A stretch of DNA of 9,256 bases from Bordetella parapertussis (GTDB lineage Bacteria > Pseudomonadota > Gammaproteobacteria > Burkholderiales > SG8-39): the NCBI GenBank assembly GCA_945869935.1, contig CAMBSA010000040.1:1-9256 (forward strand), given 5' to 3'. Position numbers and translations under genes: made by a program. This document shows, piece after piece, positions 1-6,715 of this stretch; the first letter of the stretch is position 1; each line of letters starts with the position of its first letter. The notes beneath the pieces are model-generated. The model worked only from the letters and a program-made list of their open reading frames with translations, ran no database searches and was not told where the DNA came from.

Positions 1-232
1 CGTCGCGCCGCGGTCCTTCCTGGCGATATCGACCGACCTCGTCATCGGGCGAGCCCATGATGAATCGCCCCGGGGGAACGACCACCATCTCCGGGCAGTC
101 GCGGCAGTCGCGAAACACAGCGCCGGGTTCGAGCCGGGAAGACCATTCATCATGAATGTGCAGAGAAGGCGCCGCGCAGCCGGCGAGCAGGGCGGTCGTC
201 GCAAAAATCAGGGTGACCGCGCGAAGGACCAT
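1..232 (-). CDS. Lipoprotein with N-terminal part of an FGE-sulfatase (SUMF1-like) domain, 3' end cut by window
   Basis: The reading frame starts at ATG 232-230 and stays open through 77 codons to the window edge, so the C-terminus is missing. Residues 1-18 form a lipoprotein signal with lipobox LLAG before Cys19. Ala follows the Cys, which favours the outer membrane. Residues 40-73 read [18 protein letters not shown], then [11 protein letters not shown], then EGP. This is the characteristic opening of the formylglycine-generating enzyme/SUMF1/EgtB/PvdO fold. Family members include sulfatase-activating enzymes, but many bacterial members with this opening have unknown substrates, and the catalytic C-terminal half is not visible here. 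The ATG shares one base with the stop of the upstream K+ channel (TGATG) and no good ribosome binding site is seen, suggesting translational coupling. The domain family is fairly certain; enzymatic activity is not known. Confidence 0.82.
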   Translation of the reverse strand, partial: MVLRAVTLIFATTALLAGCAAPSLHIHDEWSSRLEPGAVFRDCRDCPEMVVVPPGRFIMGSPDDEVGRYRQEGPRRD

Positions 233-1941
233 CACGGTGTGCGTCGCCTCGCGCGCCGGTTCAGCCATTGCCAAATCCAGCCGCCGGGCACGTCGATGCC
301 GCGCACGCAGTAATTGCGCACGTTGAGATTGCGCAGGATGGCGCGCTGCTGGTTGCGTGCCTCGGGCCGGCCGGCAAGCAGCAGGCGATCGCCCGCGCGC
401 AGTGCGGTAGTGGTGTCGGGCATCGGCTGCGAGTCGCGCCCGCGATCGAGGTAGAGCGTCATGCAGGCAAGCGTGCGCTCGCGATCCGTCGGATCGCGTA
501 CCAGGTCACCGATGGTGGCGGCCGGGTCCCCGCCGAGGATCGTGCGGTGGATTGCCGGTGCGTCGTGTTCGTCGATAGTCACCGACCAGATCTCGGGTGC
601 CGCCTCGCCGATCGCCGCCTGCAGCAATTCGATCACGCCGTCGGCCCAGGCGTCGTCCTTCGCCTGCACTACGCCAAGAAAGCGCGAGAGCAGGGGCGTG
701 TTGATCAGCGCGAGGCATTCGTTGGCGACGATCTCGCTCGAGACCATGGTGATGTCGGCCTCGAAGGCATCGAACAACGGGCTGTTGGCGTGAATGTTCT
801 GGCGCGCGATGGTGAACAAGGCCGGGTTGAGCTCGCGCGCGGTGACCGCGATCGAGAGATTGTTGATGTCGTCGTCGGTGCCGGCGACGATGCCCACCGA
901 CTCCCGCACGCCCGCCTCGAGCAGCGGTTCGGGTTCCGTGCCCAGGCCGCGCACGCTGCGCAATCCCTCGGGCGCGTCCTCGCGCGGATCGATGATGGTC
1001 ACATCCAGCCCCTGGCCGCGGAAGGCCTGCACCACCTCGCGGCCGAAGCGGCCGTAGCCGCAGACGACCCAGCGGCCGCGCGGCGGCGAGGTCTCGGGGC
1101 GGAGCGTGGTGCCGGGCAGCCCGGTGAGCCAGGAGAGCAGCCGGTAGCTGCCGGGGGAGGCGATCGCGAGCGCGAGGTAGCGGCCGAACTTGGCGAACGG
1201 GTTGATGATGTGGGTGGTGTGGAAGGACGCCATGTTGGCAGCCGCCTCGCGGCTCATCGCGCGCGCGAGCACCGGCACCGCGGGGTTGAGCAGGCGCACG
1301 CTGATCGCCACCGCGAGGTTCGCGGCATCGTCGTTGGTGAGCGCGAGCACGCCGCGGCAGTTCGACCTGGCCAGGCCCGCGGCGAGCAGGGTCTCGGGCA
1401 GGCGCGCATCGGCGGCGATCGCGGGCGGGTCCTGCGCGAGGTCCATCAATTCGATTTCCTGCACCCGCGATTCGGCCACGTCCACGACGCAGAAGCGTTC
1501 GCCCAGGGTGTCGAGCGCACGCCCGACGCGAAGCCCGGTCTCGCCAAAGCCGCAGACCAGGTAGAAGGGTTCGCGCAGCCCGCGCACCGCGCGGCGGAAG
1601 CGCGCCGCCACCACCGCCGCGCGAAAGGCGCCGTCCTGCGCGAGCGTGAGCAGGCGCGCGACCATGTAGGTCCAGCCGAACACCGAGGCGAAGATCATCA
1701 CGCTCACCCAGAGCCGCTGGGCGTCGTTGAAGGCGCGCGGGATCTCGCCAAAGCCGATGGTGCTCGCGGTGTAGGCCATGAAGTAGAAGGCCTCGAAGAT
1801 CGTCATGGTCCAGCGCCGGCCCTGCTCGTCGGTACCGGGGATGAGCGCGAGCCCGGCGATGCCGACCGCGAACACGACGATGAGGAAGATCAGCGGCGCG
1901 CGCAGCCTGCGCAGCGCAAGGAAGACGATGCTGCCGTTCAT
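232..1941 (-). CDS. Two-TM potassium channel with two tandem RCK/TrkA-N domains
   Basis: This 569-residue inner-membrane protein is a probable ligand-gated K+ channel. Helix 1 spans about residues 13-35 and the pore helix and filter about 50-68. The filter reads STIGFGEIP (T61-G65), a variant of TVGYGD with Phe for Tyr and Glu for Asp. Helix 2 spans about 75-100. Two Rossmann nucleotide-binding RCK domains follow. The first has GFGETG at 131-136 and acidic D154 after the second strand; the second has GYGRFG at 295-300 and D318. Both motifs are intact. Residues about 450-545 resemble a C-terminal RCK_C/TrkA-C lobe. A single pore with two RCKs per subunit resembles the gating-ring layout of GsuK or Slo1 channels, so a tetramer would carry eight RCK domains. 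The gene starts 19 bases after the four-helix membrane protein and its stop overlaps the next start. The ligand cannot be told from sequence. Confidence 0.9.
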   Translation of the reverse strand: MNGSIVFLALRRLRAPLIFLIVVFAVGIAGLALIPGTDEQGRRWTMTIFEAFYFMAYTASTIGFGEIPRAFNDAQRLWVSVMIFASVFGWTYMVARLLTLAQDGAFRAAVVAARFRRAVRGLREPFYLVCGFGETGLRVGRALDTLGERFCVVDVAESRVQEIELMDLAQDPPAIAADARLPETLLAAGLARSNCRGVLALTNDDAANLAVAISVRLLNPAVPVLARAMSREAAANMASFHTTHIINPFAKFGRYLALAIASPGSYRLLSWLTGLPGTTLRPETSPPRGRWVVCGYGRFGREVVQAFRGQGLDVTIIDPREDAPEGLRSVRGLGTEPEPLLEAGVRESVGIVAGTDDDINNLSIAVTARELNPALFTIARQNIHANSPLFDAFEADITMVSSEIVANECLALINTPLLSRFLGVVQAKDDAWADGVIELLQAAIGEAAPEIWSVTIDEHDAPAIHRTILGGDPAATIGDLVRDPTDRERTLACMTLYLDRGRDSQPMPDTTTALRAGDRLLLAGRPEARNQQRAILRNLNVRNYCVRGIDVPGGWIWQWLNRRARRRTP

Positions 1942-1960
1942 GCGGCGACGGCCTGCGTGC

Positions 1961-2344
1961 TCAGCGCCGCTGCTGCGCGGTTTCCACGATCAGGATGATC
2001 ACCGAGACCACGTTGGCGAACAGCGCGCCCGCGGCGAAGGAGACGATGCTCGCCATCACGCCCGGATTGAGTCCGCCGCCGGCGGTGGGCGTGGCGAAGA
2101 ACCACACCAGCGCCGCGGCGAGGAACTGCAGCAGCGCCACCAGGCTGGTGGCCAGGTGCAGCGCACCGGTCTGTGTGCGGTCGCCGAACTTGAGCACGGT
2201 GGCGATGATGTTCACCACGAAGGCGGCGAAGAATTCGCCGATATGGTGGTGCACCGAATTGTCCAGCTCGCCGATCACGAAACCGAAGTTGAGCGTGGCG
2301 GCGAGCAGGATGAAAAAACCGAAGACGACTTTTTCCAGGTTCAT
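1961..2344 (-). CDS. Small four-helix membrane protein, DUF6394-like
   Basis: This 127-residue protein has four hydrophobic stretches at about residues 6-25, 35-53, 62-84 and 95-120, with a short basic C-terminus (QQRR). It starts MNLEKVVFGFF and has a conserved-looking loop GELDNSVHHHIGEFF between helices 1 and 2, where three consecutive His residues could bind metal or sense protons (inference). I recognise it, with moderate certainty, as the DUF6394 family of uncharacterised proteobacterial membrane proteins. No enzymatic motif is visible. It lies only 19 bases upstream of the K+ channel gene, so the two are almost certainly co-transcribed, and a role as channel accessory or ion-homeostasis partner is plausible. 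The ribosome binding site is weak (GAGACC-like). The gene is separated from the FKBP gene by 101 bases containing small hairpins. Confidence 0.8.
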   Translation of the reverse strand: MNLEKVVFGFFILLAATLNFGFVIGELDNSVHHHIGEFFAAFVVNIIATVLKFGDRTQTGALHLATSLVALLQFLAAALVWFFATPTAGGGLNPGVMASIVSFAAGALFANVVSVIILIVETAQQRR

Positions 2345-2395
2345 GGCGGGTTGCGGTCTCGTAGGGCGTATTCCCGCATGTTAAACCCGCCCGTG

Positions 2396-2435
2396 CGCCT
2401 TATCAGGCGGAACCTTTCCGTGTGAAACCTTCCCG
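2396..2435. repeat. Pair of small hairpins and short direct repeat after the FKBP gene
   Basis: In the 101-base gap between FKBP and the membrane protein there are two adjacent 5-bp inverted repeats. One is CGCCT-TATC-AGGCG at 2396-2409. The other is CGGAA-CCT-TTCCG at 2408-2420. The second also has an imperfect direct copy at 2423-2435 (TGAAACCTTCCCG on the plus strand). No T-tract follows on the minus strand, so these are not classical intrinsic terminators. They could slow polymerase or protect the FKBP mRNA end. No convincing promoter for the downstream genes was found in this gap. Confidence 0.3.
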
Positions 2436-2445
2436 GGTGGAAGCG

Positions 2446-2799
2446 TCAGCCGATCGCGAGCAGTTCCACTTCGAACAGCAGCGTCGCGTTCGGCGGAATC
2501 GCGCCGCCCGCGCCGCGTGCGCCGTAGCCCATCTCCGGCGGAATCGTCAGCTTGCGCGTGCCGCCGATCTTCATGCCCTGCACGCCTTCGTCCCAGCCGC
2601 GGATCACATGGCCCGCGCCGAGCGGGAAATCGAACGGGTCGCCGCGGTCCTTGCTCGAATCGAACTTCTTGCCGGCGACGCCGTTCTCGAACAGCCAGCC
2701 GGTGTAGTGGACGGTGACATGCTGGCCGGCCGCCGCGGTGTCGCCGCTGCCGACAACGACCTCGTCGATGATCAGGCCGCTTGATTGGGGAGTGGACAT
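2446..2799 (-). CDS. FKBP-type peptidyl-prolyl cis-trans isomerase, single-domain cytoplasmic
   Basis: This 117-residue protein is one complete FKBP domain with no signal peptide or membrane segment, so it is probably a cytoplasmic prolyl isomerase/folding helper. Residues aligning with the FKBP12 active site are present: Tyr32 (VTVHYTGWL), Phe46-Asp47 (KKFDSS), Phe56, Val65-Ile66 and Trp69 ([14 protein letters not shown]), Tyr92 (EMGYGARG) and Phe109 (LLFEVELL). The [14 protein letters not shown] ending is typical of bacterial FkpA/FkbP-class small FKBPs. The ATG at 2799-2797 has only a weak upstream GAGA element. The gene follows the HTH gene after 84 bases, in which a TACAAT -10-like element may provide its own promoter. 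Family assignment is secure; the client proteins are unknown. Confidence 0.95.
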   Translation of the reverse strand: MSTPQSSGLIIDEVVVGSGDTAAAGQHVTVHYTGWLFENGVAGKKFDSSKDRGDPFDFPLGAGHVIRGWDEGVQGMKIGGTRKLTIPPEMGYGARGAGGAIPPNATLLFEVELLAIG

Positions 2800-2839
2800 T
2801 GTGATCTCGCTTTATCGTGAATTGAAATCGGGAGCGCGC

Positions 2840-2845
2840 ATTGTA
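2840..2845 (-). promoter_or_regulatory. Possible -10 element for the FKBP gene
   Basis: The minus strand reads CCACTACAATGCG, with TACAAT matching the sigma-70 -10 consensus at five of six positions, about 40 bases before the FKBP ATG. No recognisable -35 lies 16-18 bases upstream, so this is a weak candidate. Confidence 0.3.
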
Positions 2846-2883
2846 GTGGCTGGCGGCGCGTCCGGAGGTTTTCGCATAGGTGG

Positions 2884-3147
2884 TCAGCCCTTCGAGTACG
2901 GTCGCACCACGCGCAGGCGGACCTCGAGCTCGAACTGCGTGCAAAGCCCGATCAGTGCATCGAGACTGAACATCGCCTCGCGCCGGTGCAGCAGCGCGTT
3001 CAGGCGCGGCTGGCTGATGCCGAGCGTGTCGGCGATATGCGACTGCGGGACGTCGAAGCGGGTGTAGCGTCGATCGATATGGTGCAGAAGGACGTCAAGC
3101 AACTGGCGCTTGAGTGCGCGGATGACCGGATCGGGGCGGCGTGGCAC
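2884..3147 (-). CDS. Small HTH protein of XRE/HigA-antitoxin type, orphan
   Basis: This 87-residue protein probably binds DNA. The start is GTG at 3147-3145, chosen because GGAGG sits seven bases upstream (GGAGGTATCCCC-GTG). Residues about 33-57 (VPQSHIADTLGISQPRLNALLHRRE) make a helix-turn-helix, followed by FSLDALIGLCTQFELEV. That pattern is characteristic of XRE/HigA-2-like antitoxins and small Cro-like regulators. The N-terminus is basic (PRRPDP, RALKRQ). No toxin-like partner is next to it: the upstream neighbour is a thioredoxin and the downstream neighbour an FKBP. It may therefore be a stand-alone regulator, possibly controlling itself through the repeats upstream. The extended -10 element 37 bases ahead supports an independent transcript. 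The target is unknown. Confidence 0.8.
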   Translation of the reverse strand: MPRRPDPVIRALKRQLLDVLLHHIDRRYTRFDVPQSHIADTLGISQPRLNALLHRREAMFSLDALIGLCTQFELEVRLRVVRPYSKG

Positions 3148-3171
3148 GGGGATACCTCCGGGAATGGGGTC

Positions 3172-3243
3172 GACACCCGGGAGTTTATATCAGCCACTTT
3201 ATCGAAATCGATCGCTTTCCCGCACCGAGACAGGGGAGTTTAT
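3172..3243. repeat. Direct repeats GACA-(1-3 nt)-GGGAGTTTAT flanking the HTH-gene promoter
   Basis: On the plus strand GACA-CCC-GGGAGTTTAT lies at 3172-3188 and GACA-G-GGGAGTTTAT at 3229-3243. The shared 10-mer GGGAGTTTAT is exact and the copies are 55 bases apart. The proximal copy overlaps the extended -10 of the HTH gene. Between them lies an AT-rich stretch with TCGA/ATCGAT palindromic units (about 3201-3214). This arrangement fits operators for the adjacent HTH protein, but that is inference. Confidence 0.45.
3184..3192 (-). promoter_or_regulatory. Extended -10 promoter for the HTH gene
   Basis: The minus strand reads TGATATAAA, i.e. a TGn extension directly before TATAAA (five of six to TATAAT). 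It lies about 37 bases before the GTG start of the HTH gene. There is no good -35 hexamer, which extended -10 promoters tolerate. The element overlaps one copy of the GGGAGTTTAT direct repeat, so binding there would block transcription. Confidence 0.5.
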
Positions 3244-3290
3244 GAAAAATGTTGAAGATTCTTCGGTCACGGGCTGGTGAAGCCGCGGGG

Positions 3291-3794
3291 CTACATCAGC
3301 GGCAGGACGAGCTGCTCGATTTTTTCGGCGGTGGTCGGCGTGCCCGCCAGCTTGTGGCGCACGATGCCCTGGCGGTCGGTGATGAAGATGGTGGGTGTGG
3401 CGGCGACACGGCCGTAGTGGTCGAACCAGGTATCGGTGCGCATGCCCACCGGCAGGGTGAGGCGCTTCGCCTTCACGAATTCGCGCACGTCCTTCGGGTT
3501 TTCGTCGATCGAGAGCGCGACGATCTCCAGACCCTTCGCGTGCTGCTCGTTGTAGAAGCGCTGCAGTTCGGGCAGTGACGTTCGGCAGGTCGGGCACCAG
3601 GTGGCCCAGAACATCGTGACCACCACCTTGCCCTTGAGATCCTTCGCCTTGATCGTCTTGCCGTTCAAAAGCTTTACGTCGAGCTCGGGCGCCTGCTGGT
3701 TCGGCTCGAGCGCGCGGGCAGGCTCACCGGTGAGCAGGCCGACGCAGGCGGCGAGAACCAGCGCAAGTGTCTGTAGATGATGGACGGCGGTCAT
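3291..3794 (-). CDS. TlpA/ResA-like exported thioredoxin-fold protein
   Basis: This 167-residue protein is a probable extracytoplasmic thiol-disulfide oxidoreductase. Residues 1-28 form a signal peptide with a cleavage site near PARA-LEP. An alternative lipobox (LVLAAC, Cys17) exists but is followed by more hydrophobic residues. The thioredoxin/AhpC-TSA domain covers about 33-165. It has the active site FWATWCPTC (Cys67, Cys70), then [11 protein letters not shown], then the cis-Pro loop VAATPTIF (Pro134). The CPTC motif and the FWATWC context are typical of TlpA/ResA/DsbE-like reductases used in cytochrome c maturation or envelope thiol repair. The start ATG at 3794-3792 overlaps the lipA stop (ATGA) with no ribosome binding site of its own, so it is probably translated by re-initiation after lipA. 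The specific partner is unknown. Confidence 0.9.
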   Translation of the reverse strand: MTAVHHLQTLALVLAACVGLLTGEPARALEPNQQAPELDVKLLNGKTIKAKDLKGKVVVTMFWATWCPTCRTSLPELQRFYNEQHAKGLEIVALSIDENPKDVREFVKAKRLTLPVGMRTDTWFDHYGRVAATPTIFITDRQGIVRHKLAGTPTTAEKIEQLVLPLM

Positions 3795-4852
3795 GCCGAC
3801 ACGCCGGTCGAGGGATGTGCAGCATCCGCCGTCGCATTCGCGACGCCGGCCGAGGGATGTACAGCATCTGTCGTCGCATTCGCGACGCCAGCCGCATGGG
3901 CCTGCTGGTCCGCGTGGTAACTGGAGCGCACCATCGGGCCGACCGCAGCGTGGATGAAGCCGAGTTTTTCAGCCTCCGCGCGGAAGCGGTCGAAGGTCTC
4001 AAGCGGCACGAAGCGGGTCACCGGCAGGTGGTGCTGCGAGGGCTGCAGGTACTGGCCGATGGTCAGCATGTCCACGTTGTGGGCGCGCAGGTCGCGCATC
4101 ACCTCGATGATTTCATCGTCGGTTTCGCCCAGACCCACCATCAGGCCGGATTTGGTCGGCACAGCCGGTTGCATCGCCTTGAACTCCTTCAACAGGCGCA
4201 GCGAATTCGCGTAGTCCGATCCCGGGCGCGCCATGCGGTACAGCCGCGGCACGGTTTCGAGGTTGTGGTTCATCACGTCCGGCGGCGCACCCGCCAGGAT
4301 GCCGAGCGCCCGCTCGAGGCGGCTGCGGAAGTCCGGCACCAGTACTTCGATCCGGGTTTTCGGGGAATGTTCCCGGACGGCGCGAATACAGTCGATGAAA
4401 TGCTGCGCGCCGCCGTCCTTCAGGTCGTCGCGGTCGACGCTGGTGATCACCACGTAGGCGAGTTTCATCGCGGCGATGGTTTTCGCCAGGTGCAGCGGTT
4501 CCTCCGCATCCGGCGGCTTCGGCCGGCCGTGGGCGACGTCGCAGAAGGGGCAGCGGCGGGTGCAGATGTCCCCGAGGATCATGAAAGTGGCTGTGCCCTT
4601 GCCGAAGCATTCGCCGATGTTCGGGCAGGACGCCTCCTCGCACACGGTGTGCAGATTATTGTCGCGAAGAATCTGCTTGATTTCGTGAAAGCGCGAGCCG
4701 GGCAGCGCCGCCTTGACGCGGATCCAGTCGGGTTTCCTGAGAGGTGTCTGCGGGACGATCTTGACCGGATTCTTACGGGTCTTGGCCTCGCCCTTTTTCT
4801 TCTCGTGCGTGGCGTCCGGTTTGATCCCGGGCCCAGTTTCAGCGGCGGACAT
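3791..4852 (-). CDS. lipA: Lipoyl synthase LipA with C-terminal repeat tail
   Basis: This radical-SAM enzyme inserts two sulfurs at C6 and C8 of protein-bound octanoyl groups. The auxiliary 4Fe-4S cluster ligands are Cys71, Cys76 and Cys82 ([12 protein letters not shown]), with a serine ligand in RSSYHAD (about 309-315). The radical SAM cluster is Cys97, Cys101 and Cys104 (CTRRCPFC). Other family landmarks are [29 protein letters not shown] and [11 protein letters not shown]. The N-terminus has a Lys-rich leader ([13 protein letters not shown]). The 353 residues exceed the roughly 320 of the E. coli enzyme because of a 35-residue tail, residues 319-353, with two copies of a 14-residue repeat. 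AAGGGA upstream of ATG 4852 is a reasonable ribosome binding site. The gene overlaps lipB by 14 bases and the thioredoxin by 4. Confidence 0.97.
   Translation of the reverse strand: MSAAETGPGIKPDATHEKKKGEAKTRKNPVKIVPQTPLRKPDWIRVKAALPGSRFHEIKQILRDNNLHTVCEEASCPNIGECFGKGTATFMILGDICTRRCPFCDVAHGRPKPPDAEEPLHLAKTIAAMKLAYVVITSVDRDDLKDGGAQHFIDCIRAVREHSPKTRIEVLVPDFRSRLERALGILAGAPPDVMNHNLETVPRLYRMARPGSDYANSLRLLKEFKAMQPAVPTKSGLMVGLGETDDEIIEVMRDLRAHNVDMLTIGQYLQPSQHHLPVTRFVPLETFDRFRAEAEKLGFIHAAVGPMVRSSYHADQQAHAAGVANATTDAVHPSAGVANATADAAHPSTGVSA
3806..3889 (-). repeat. Two 42-bp tandem repeats encoding the LipA tail
   Basis: Positions 3806-3847 and 3848-3889 are adjacent 42-base units matching at 38 of 42 positions. 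They encode [14 protein letters not shown] and [14 protein letters not shown], and a third unit starts as GVSA before the stop. The unit length is a multiple of three, so changes in copy number would keep the frame and leave the overlap with the thioredoxin gene intact. Confidence 0.9.
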
Positions 4853-5516
4853 GTTCCGGATTTCCCTTGTCGAGGATTTCGATGATGGCCCGGGCGAGCC
4901 CCTCGCCGAGCGTGTCGGTGTCGGCTTTGATGCCGAGCGCGCTCGTCTGCGTCACCGCCAGGCCGGGGTAACCGCAGGGATCAATGGAGAGAAAGGGAGC
5001 GAGGTCCATGTCGACATTCAGCGCGACACCGTGGTAGCTGCAACCGCGGCGCACGCGCAATCCGAGCGCCGCCACTTTGGCCGTCCCGACATACACCCCG
5101 GGCGCGCCGCTGCGACGATCGGCAAAAACATTATAGGCCGCGAGCAGGTCGATCACCGCCTGCTCGATCCGGTGGACCAGTTCGCGCACCTTGAGGCCGC
5201 GGCGCGCGAGGTCGATGAGCGTGTACACCACCGCCTGGCCGGGGCCGTGGTAGGTGATCTGGCCGCCGCGGTCGATGCGCTTGACCGGTATGACGCTGCT
5301 TTCCGGGAAATGTTCCGGCCGTCCGGCGATGCCCACGGTGTACACCGGCGCATGTTGCACGAGCCAGAGCTCGTCGGGGGTGGTGTCGTCGCGCGCGTCT
5401 GTGAAGCGTCGCATTGCGTCCAGCGTGGCATCGTAGTCCGCCAGGCCAAGCCGGCGCAGGGCGATCGGCGGTATCCGCGTCGCGTCACCGGTTTCCACGG
5501 CCGCCGCCGGGGACAT
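4839..5516 (-). CDS. lipB: Octanoyl-[acyl-carrier-protein]:protein N-octanoyltransferase LipB
   Basis: LipB moves the octanoyl group from acyl carrier protein onto the lipoyl domains of 2-oxoacid dehydrogenases and GcvH, making the substrate of LipA. I place the start at ATG 5516, giving 225 residues, because [21 protein letters not shown] then aligns with the N-terminus of known LipB. A longer frame back to 5585 would overlap ybeD and adds 23 unfamiliar residues. Landmarks are [11 protein letters not shown], the substrate-binding [12 protein letters not shown] (83-94), Lys147 in [11 protein letters not shown], and catalytic Cys181 in [13 protein letters not shown]. The 34-residue Lys-Cys spacing equals that of E. 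coli (Lys135/Cys169). The gene begins 16 bases after ybeD, with only a weak GGA-type ribosome binding site, and overlaps lipA by 14 bases. Confidence 0.96.
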   Translation of the reverse strand: MSPAAAVETGDATRIPPIALRRLGLADYDATLDAMRRFTDARDDTTPDELWLVQHAPVYTVGIAGRPEHFPESSVIPVKRIDRGGQITYHGPGQAVVYTLIDLARRGLKVRELVHRIEQAVIDLLAAYNVFADRRSGAPGVYVGTAKVAALGLRVRRGCSYHGVALNVDMDLAPFLSIDPCGYPGLAVTQTSALGIKADTDTLGEGLARAIIEILDKGNPEHVRR

Positions 5517-5532
5517 CAGAGCACCATCCGCA

Positions 5533-5805
5533 TCAAAGTACCATTTTGACCATCGGGTGATCGCACAGGTCCTTGTAGAGCGCATCGAGCTGTTCGCGCG
5601 ATGTGGCGAGTATGGTGCAGGTGAGGCTGAGGTAGGTGTTTTCGCGGCTGGCGCGAAGTTCGATGGTCGCCGCGTCGAAATCCGGTGCGTGCTTGTGCAC
5701 GACTTCCAGCACCGACTGGGCGAAGCCCGGCTGCGTCTTGCCCATGATCTTGATCGGGAAGTCGGTGGGGTAGACCAGCAGCGATTCCTGCGCGTCGTCG
5801 CTCAT
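5533..5805 (-). CDS. ybeD: DUF493 (YbeD) family protein
   Basis: This 90-residue cytoplasmic protein belongs to the DUF493/YbeD family. Diagnostic stretches are the N-terminal LLVYPTDFPIKIMGKTQPGF, the central TIELRASRENTYLSLTCTI, and the end SREQLDALYKDLCDHPMVKMVL. The family has a small ACT-like alpha-beta fold. Its position next to lipB is conserved across proteobacteria, which suggests a regulatory role linked to lipoate or amino-acid metabolism, but its function is not settled. The ATG is at 5805-5803; GAAAG about seven bases upstream may serve as ribosome binding site. It lies 37 bases after the aminotransferase and 16 before lipB, so it belongs to the same transcript. Confidence 0.93.
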   Translation of the reverse strand: MSDDAQESLLVYPTDFPIKIMGKTQPGFAQSVLEVVHKHAPDFDAATIELRASRENTYLSLTCTILATSREQLDALYKDLCDHPMVKMVL

Positions 5806-5842
5806 CCTCGGGCTTTCATCGTCGGTCGTTCAGGCGTGGGCT

Positions 5843-6715
5843 TCAGATTTGGGCCGGGGCGCGCATCACGCTTGCCTTGTAGTCCTGGTACAGCGCGTGC
5901 ACCTTGCGGAACACAGGACCCGGTTTGCCGGTGCCCACCGGCTTGCCGTCGAGCGCATTCACCGCAAGCACTTCCTTGGAGGAAGAGGTGAGCCAGATTT
6001 CGTCGGCGGCGCGCAGTTCGGCCTCGGTCACCGGGCGCACTTCATGCGCGATGCCGCCTGCTTTGCCACCTGTCTCAAGGAGTTCCAGCACCACGTCGCA
6101 GGTGGTGCCGGGGAGCATCAGGTTCGAATTCGGCGGCGTGAGGACGCGGCCGCCTTTCACGATGAACACGTTGCTCACCGAGGCTTCGGTCAGCATCCCG
6201 TCGCGCAACAGGATCGCCTCGATGCACCCGGCGTCGTCCGCCATTGAACGAAGCATGCAGTTGCCGAGTAGCGAAACGGACTTGATGTCGGCGCGGGTCC
6301 AGCGGAAATCCTGCGCAGTGATCGCGGGCAGGCCGTTTTCGACCGCGGCGGGCGACGGTGTGACAAGCGGATTAGCCATCACGAACACCGTGGGCTTGAT
6401 GTCCTTCGGGAAGATGTGGTCGCGCCTGGACACGCCTCGCGTGACCTGCAGGTAGATCGCCTGGTCTTCCCACGGATTGGATTCGACCACGCGGCCGATG
6501 ATTTCGCCCCAGTGCCGCGCGTCGTACGGGTTGGACAGGCTGATCGCGTCGCAGCCGTCCTGCAGCCGCGCGAGATGTTGCTTCAGCCGGAACGGCCGGC
6601 GCGAATACACCGGGATGACTTCGTACAGTCCGTCACCAAAGAGGAAGCCGCGATCCAGAACAGGAACGCGGGCCAGTTCTATCGGCATGTACTCGCCGTT
6701 GAGGAAGACGTTCAC
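5843..6715 (-). CDS. Class IV (D-amino acid type) PLP aminotransferase
   Basis: This 290-residue enzyme has the class IV fold shared by D-amino-acid transaminase, BCAT and aminodeoxychorismate lyase. The start is GTG 6715-6713, preceded by GGAGA at good spacing. Family landmarks are VPVLDRGFLFGDGLYEVIPVY (about 18-37), the PLP lysine in RADIKSVSLLGN (Lys145), and the cofactor-binding Glu177 in LTEASVSNVF. Both residue numbers coincide with those of the Bacillus D-amino-acid transaminase. SSSKEV (about 244-249) is the usual C-terminal cofactor loop. D-Ala-type activity is inferred from these matches and from its place after a D-Ala carboxypeptidase, where it could recycle released D-Ala or make D-Glu. 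A BCAT-like or ADC-lyase role cannot be excluded. The first 12 codons are duplicated upstream, and a 48-codon frame ends on its start (GTGA). Confidence 0.9.
   Translation of the reverse strand: MNVFLNGEYMPIELARVPVLDRGFLFGDGLYEVIPVYSRRPFRLKQHLARLQDGCDAISLSNPYDARHWGEIIGRVVESNPWEDQAIYLQVTRGVSRRDHIFPKDIKPTVFVMANPLVTPSPAAVENGLPAITAQDFRWTRADIKSVSLLGNCMLRSMADDAGCIEAILLRDGMLTEASVSNVFIVKGGRVLTPPNSNLMLPGTTCDVVLELLETGGKAGGIAHEVRPVTEAELRAADEIWLTSSSKEVLAVNALDGKPVGTGKPGPVFRKVHALYQDYKASVMRAPAQI

Noticed and set aside
268..1998. 576-codon plus-strand open frame opposite the K+ channel
   Set aside because: It is antisense to a gene with clear motifs, is rich in Arg, Ala, His and Gly without domains, and arises from the high GC third-position bias of the minus-strand gene.
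2884..3147. Toxin-antitoxin module around the HTH gene
   Set aside because: No toxin-like frame is adjacent on either strand; neighbours are a thioredoxin and an FKBP.
3248..3262. GAAGATTCTTC inverted repeat as terminator of the thioredoxin gene
   Set aside because: The arms have a one-base centre and cannot form a hairpin loop, although a short T-run follows on the minus strand.
4853..4870. ACAAGGGAA before lipA resembling the same 9-mer in the 6761-6812 palindrome
   Set aside because: Only nine bases match exactly and the lipA copy simply serves as a ribosome binding site; chance is sufficient.
3767..4885. 372-codon plus-strand open frame opposite lipA
   Set aside because: LipA on the other strand has all cluster cysteines; the antisense product has low-complexity His/Arg/Val composition and no recognisable family.
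5517..5585. Upstream ATG start for lipB at 5585
   Set aside because: It would overlap ybeD by 53 bases and add 23 residues with no similarity to LipB N-termini; ATG 5516 fits the family length.
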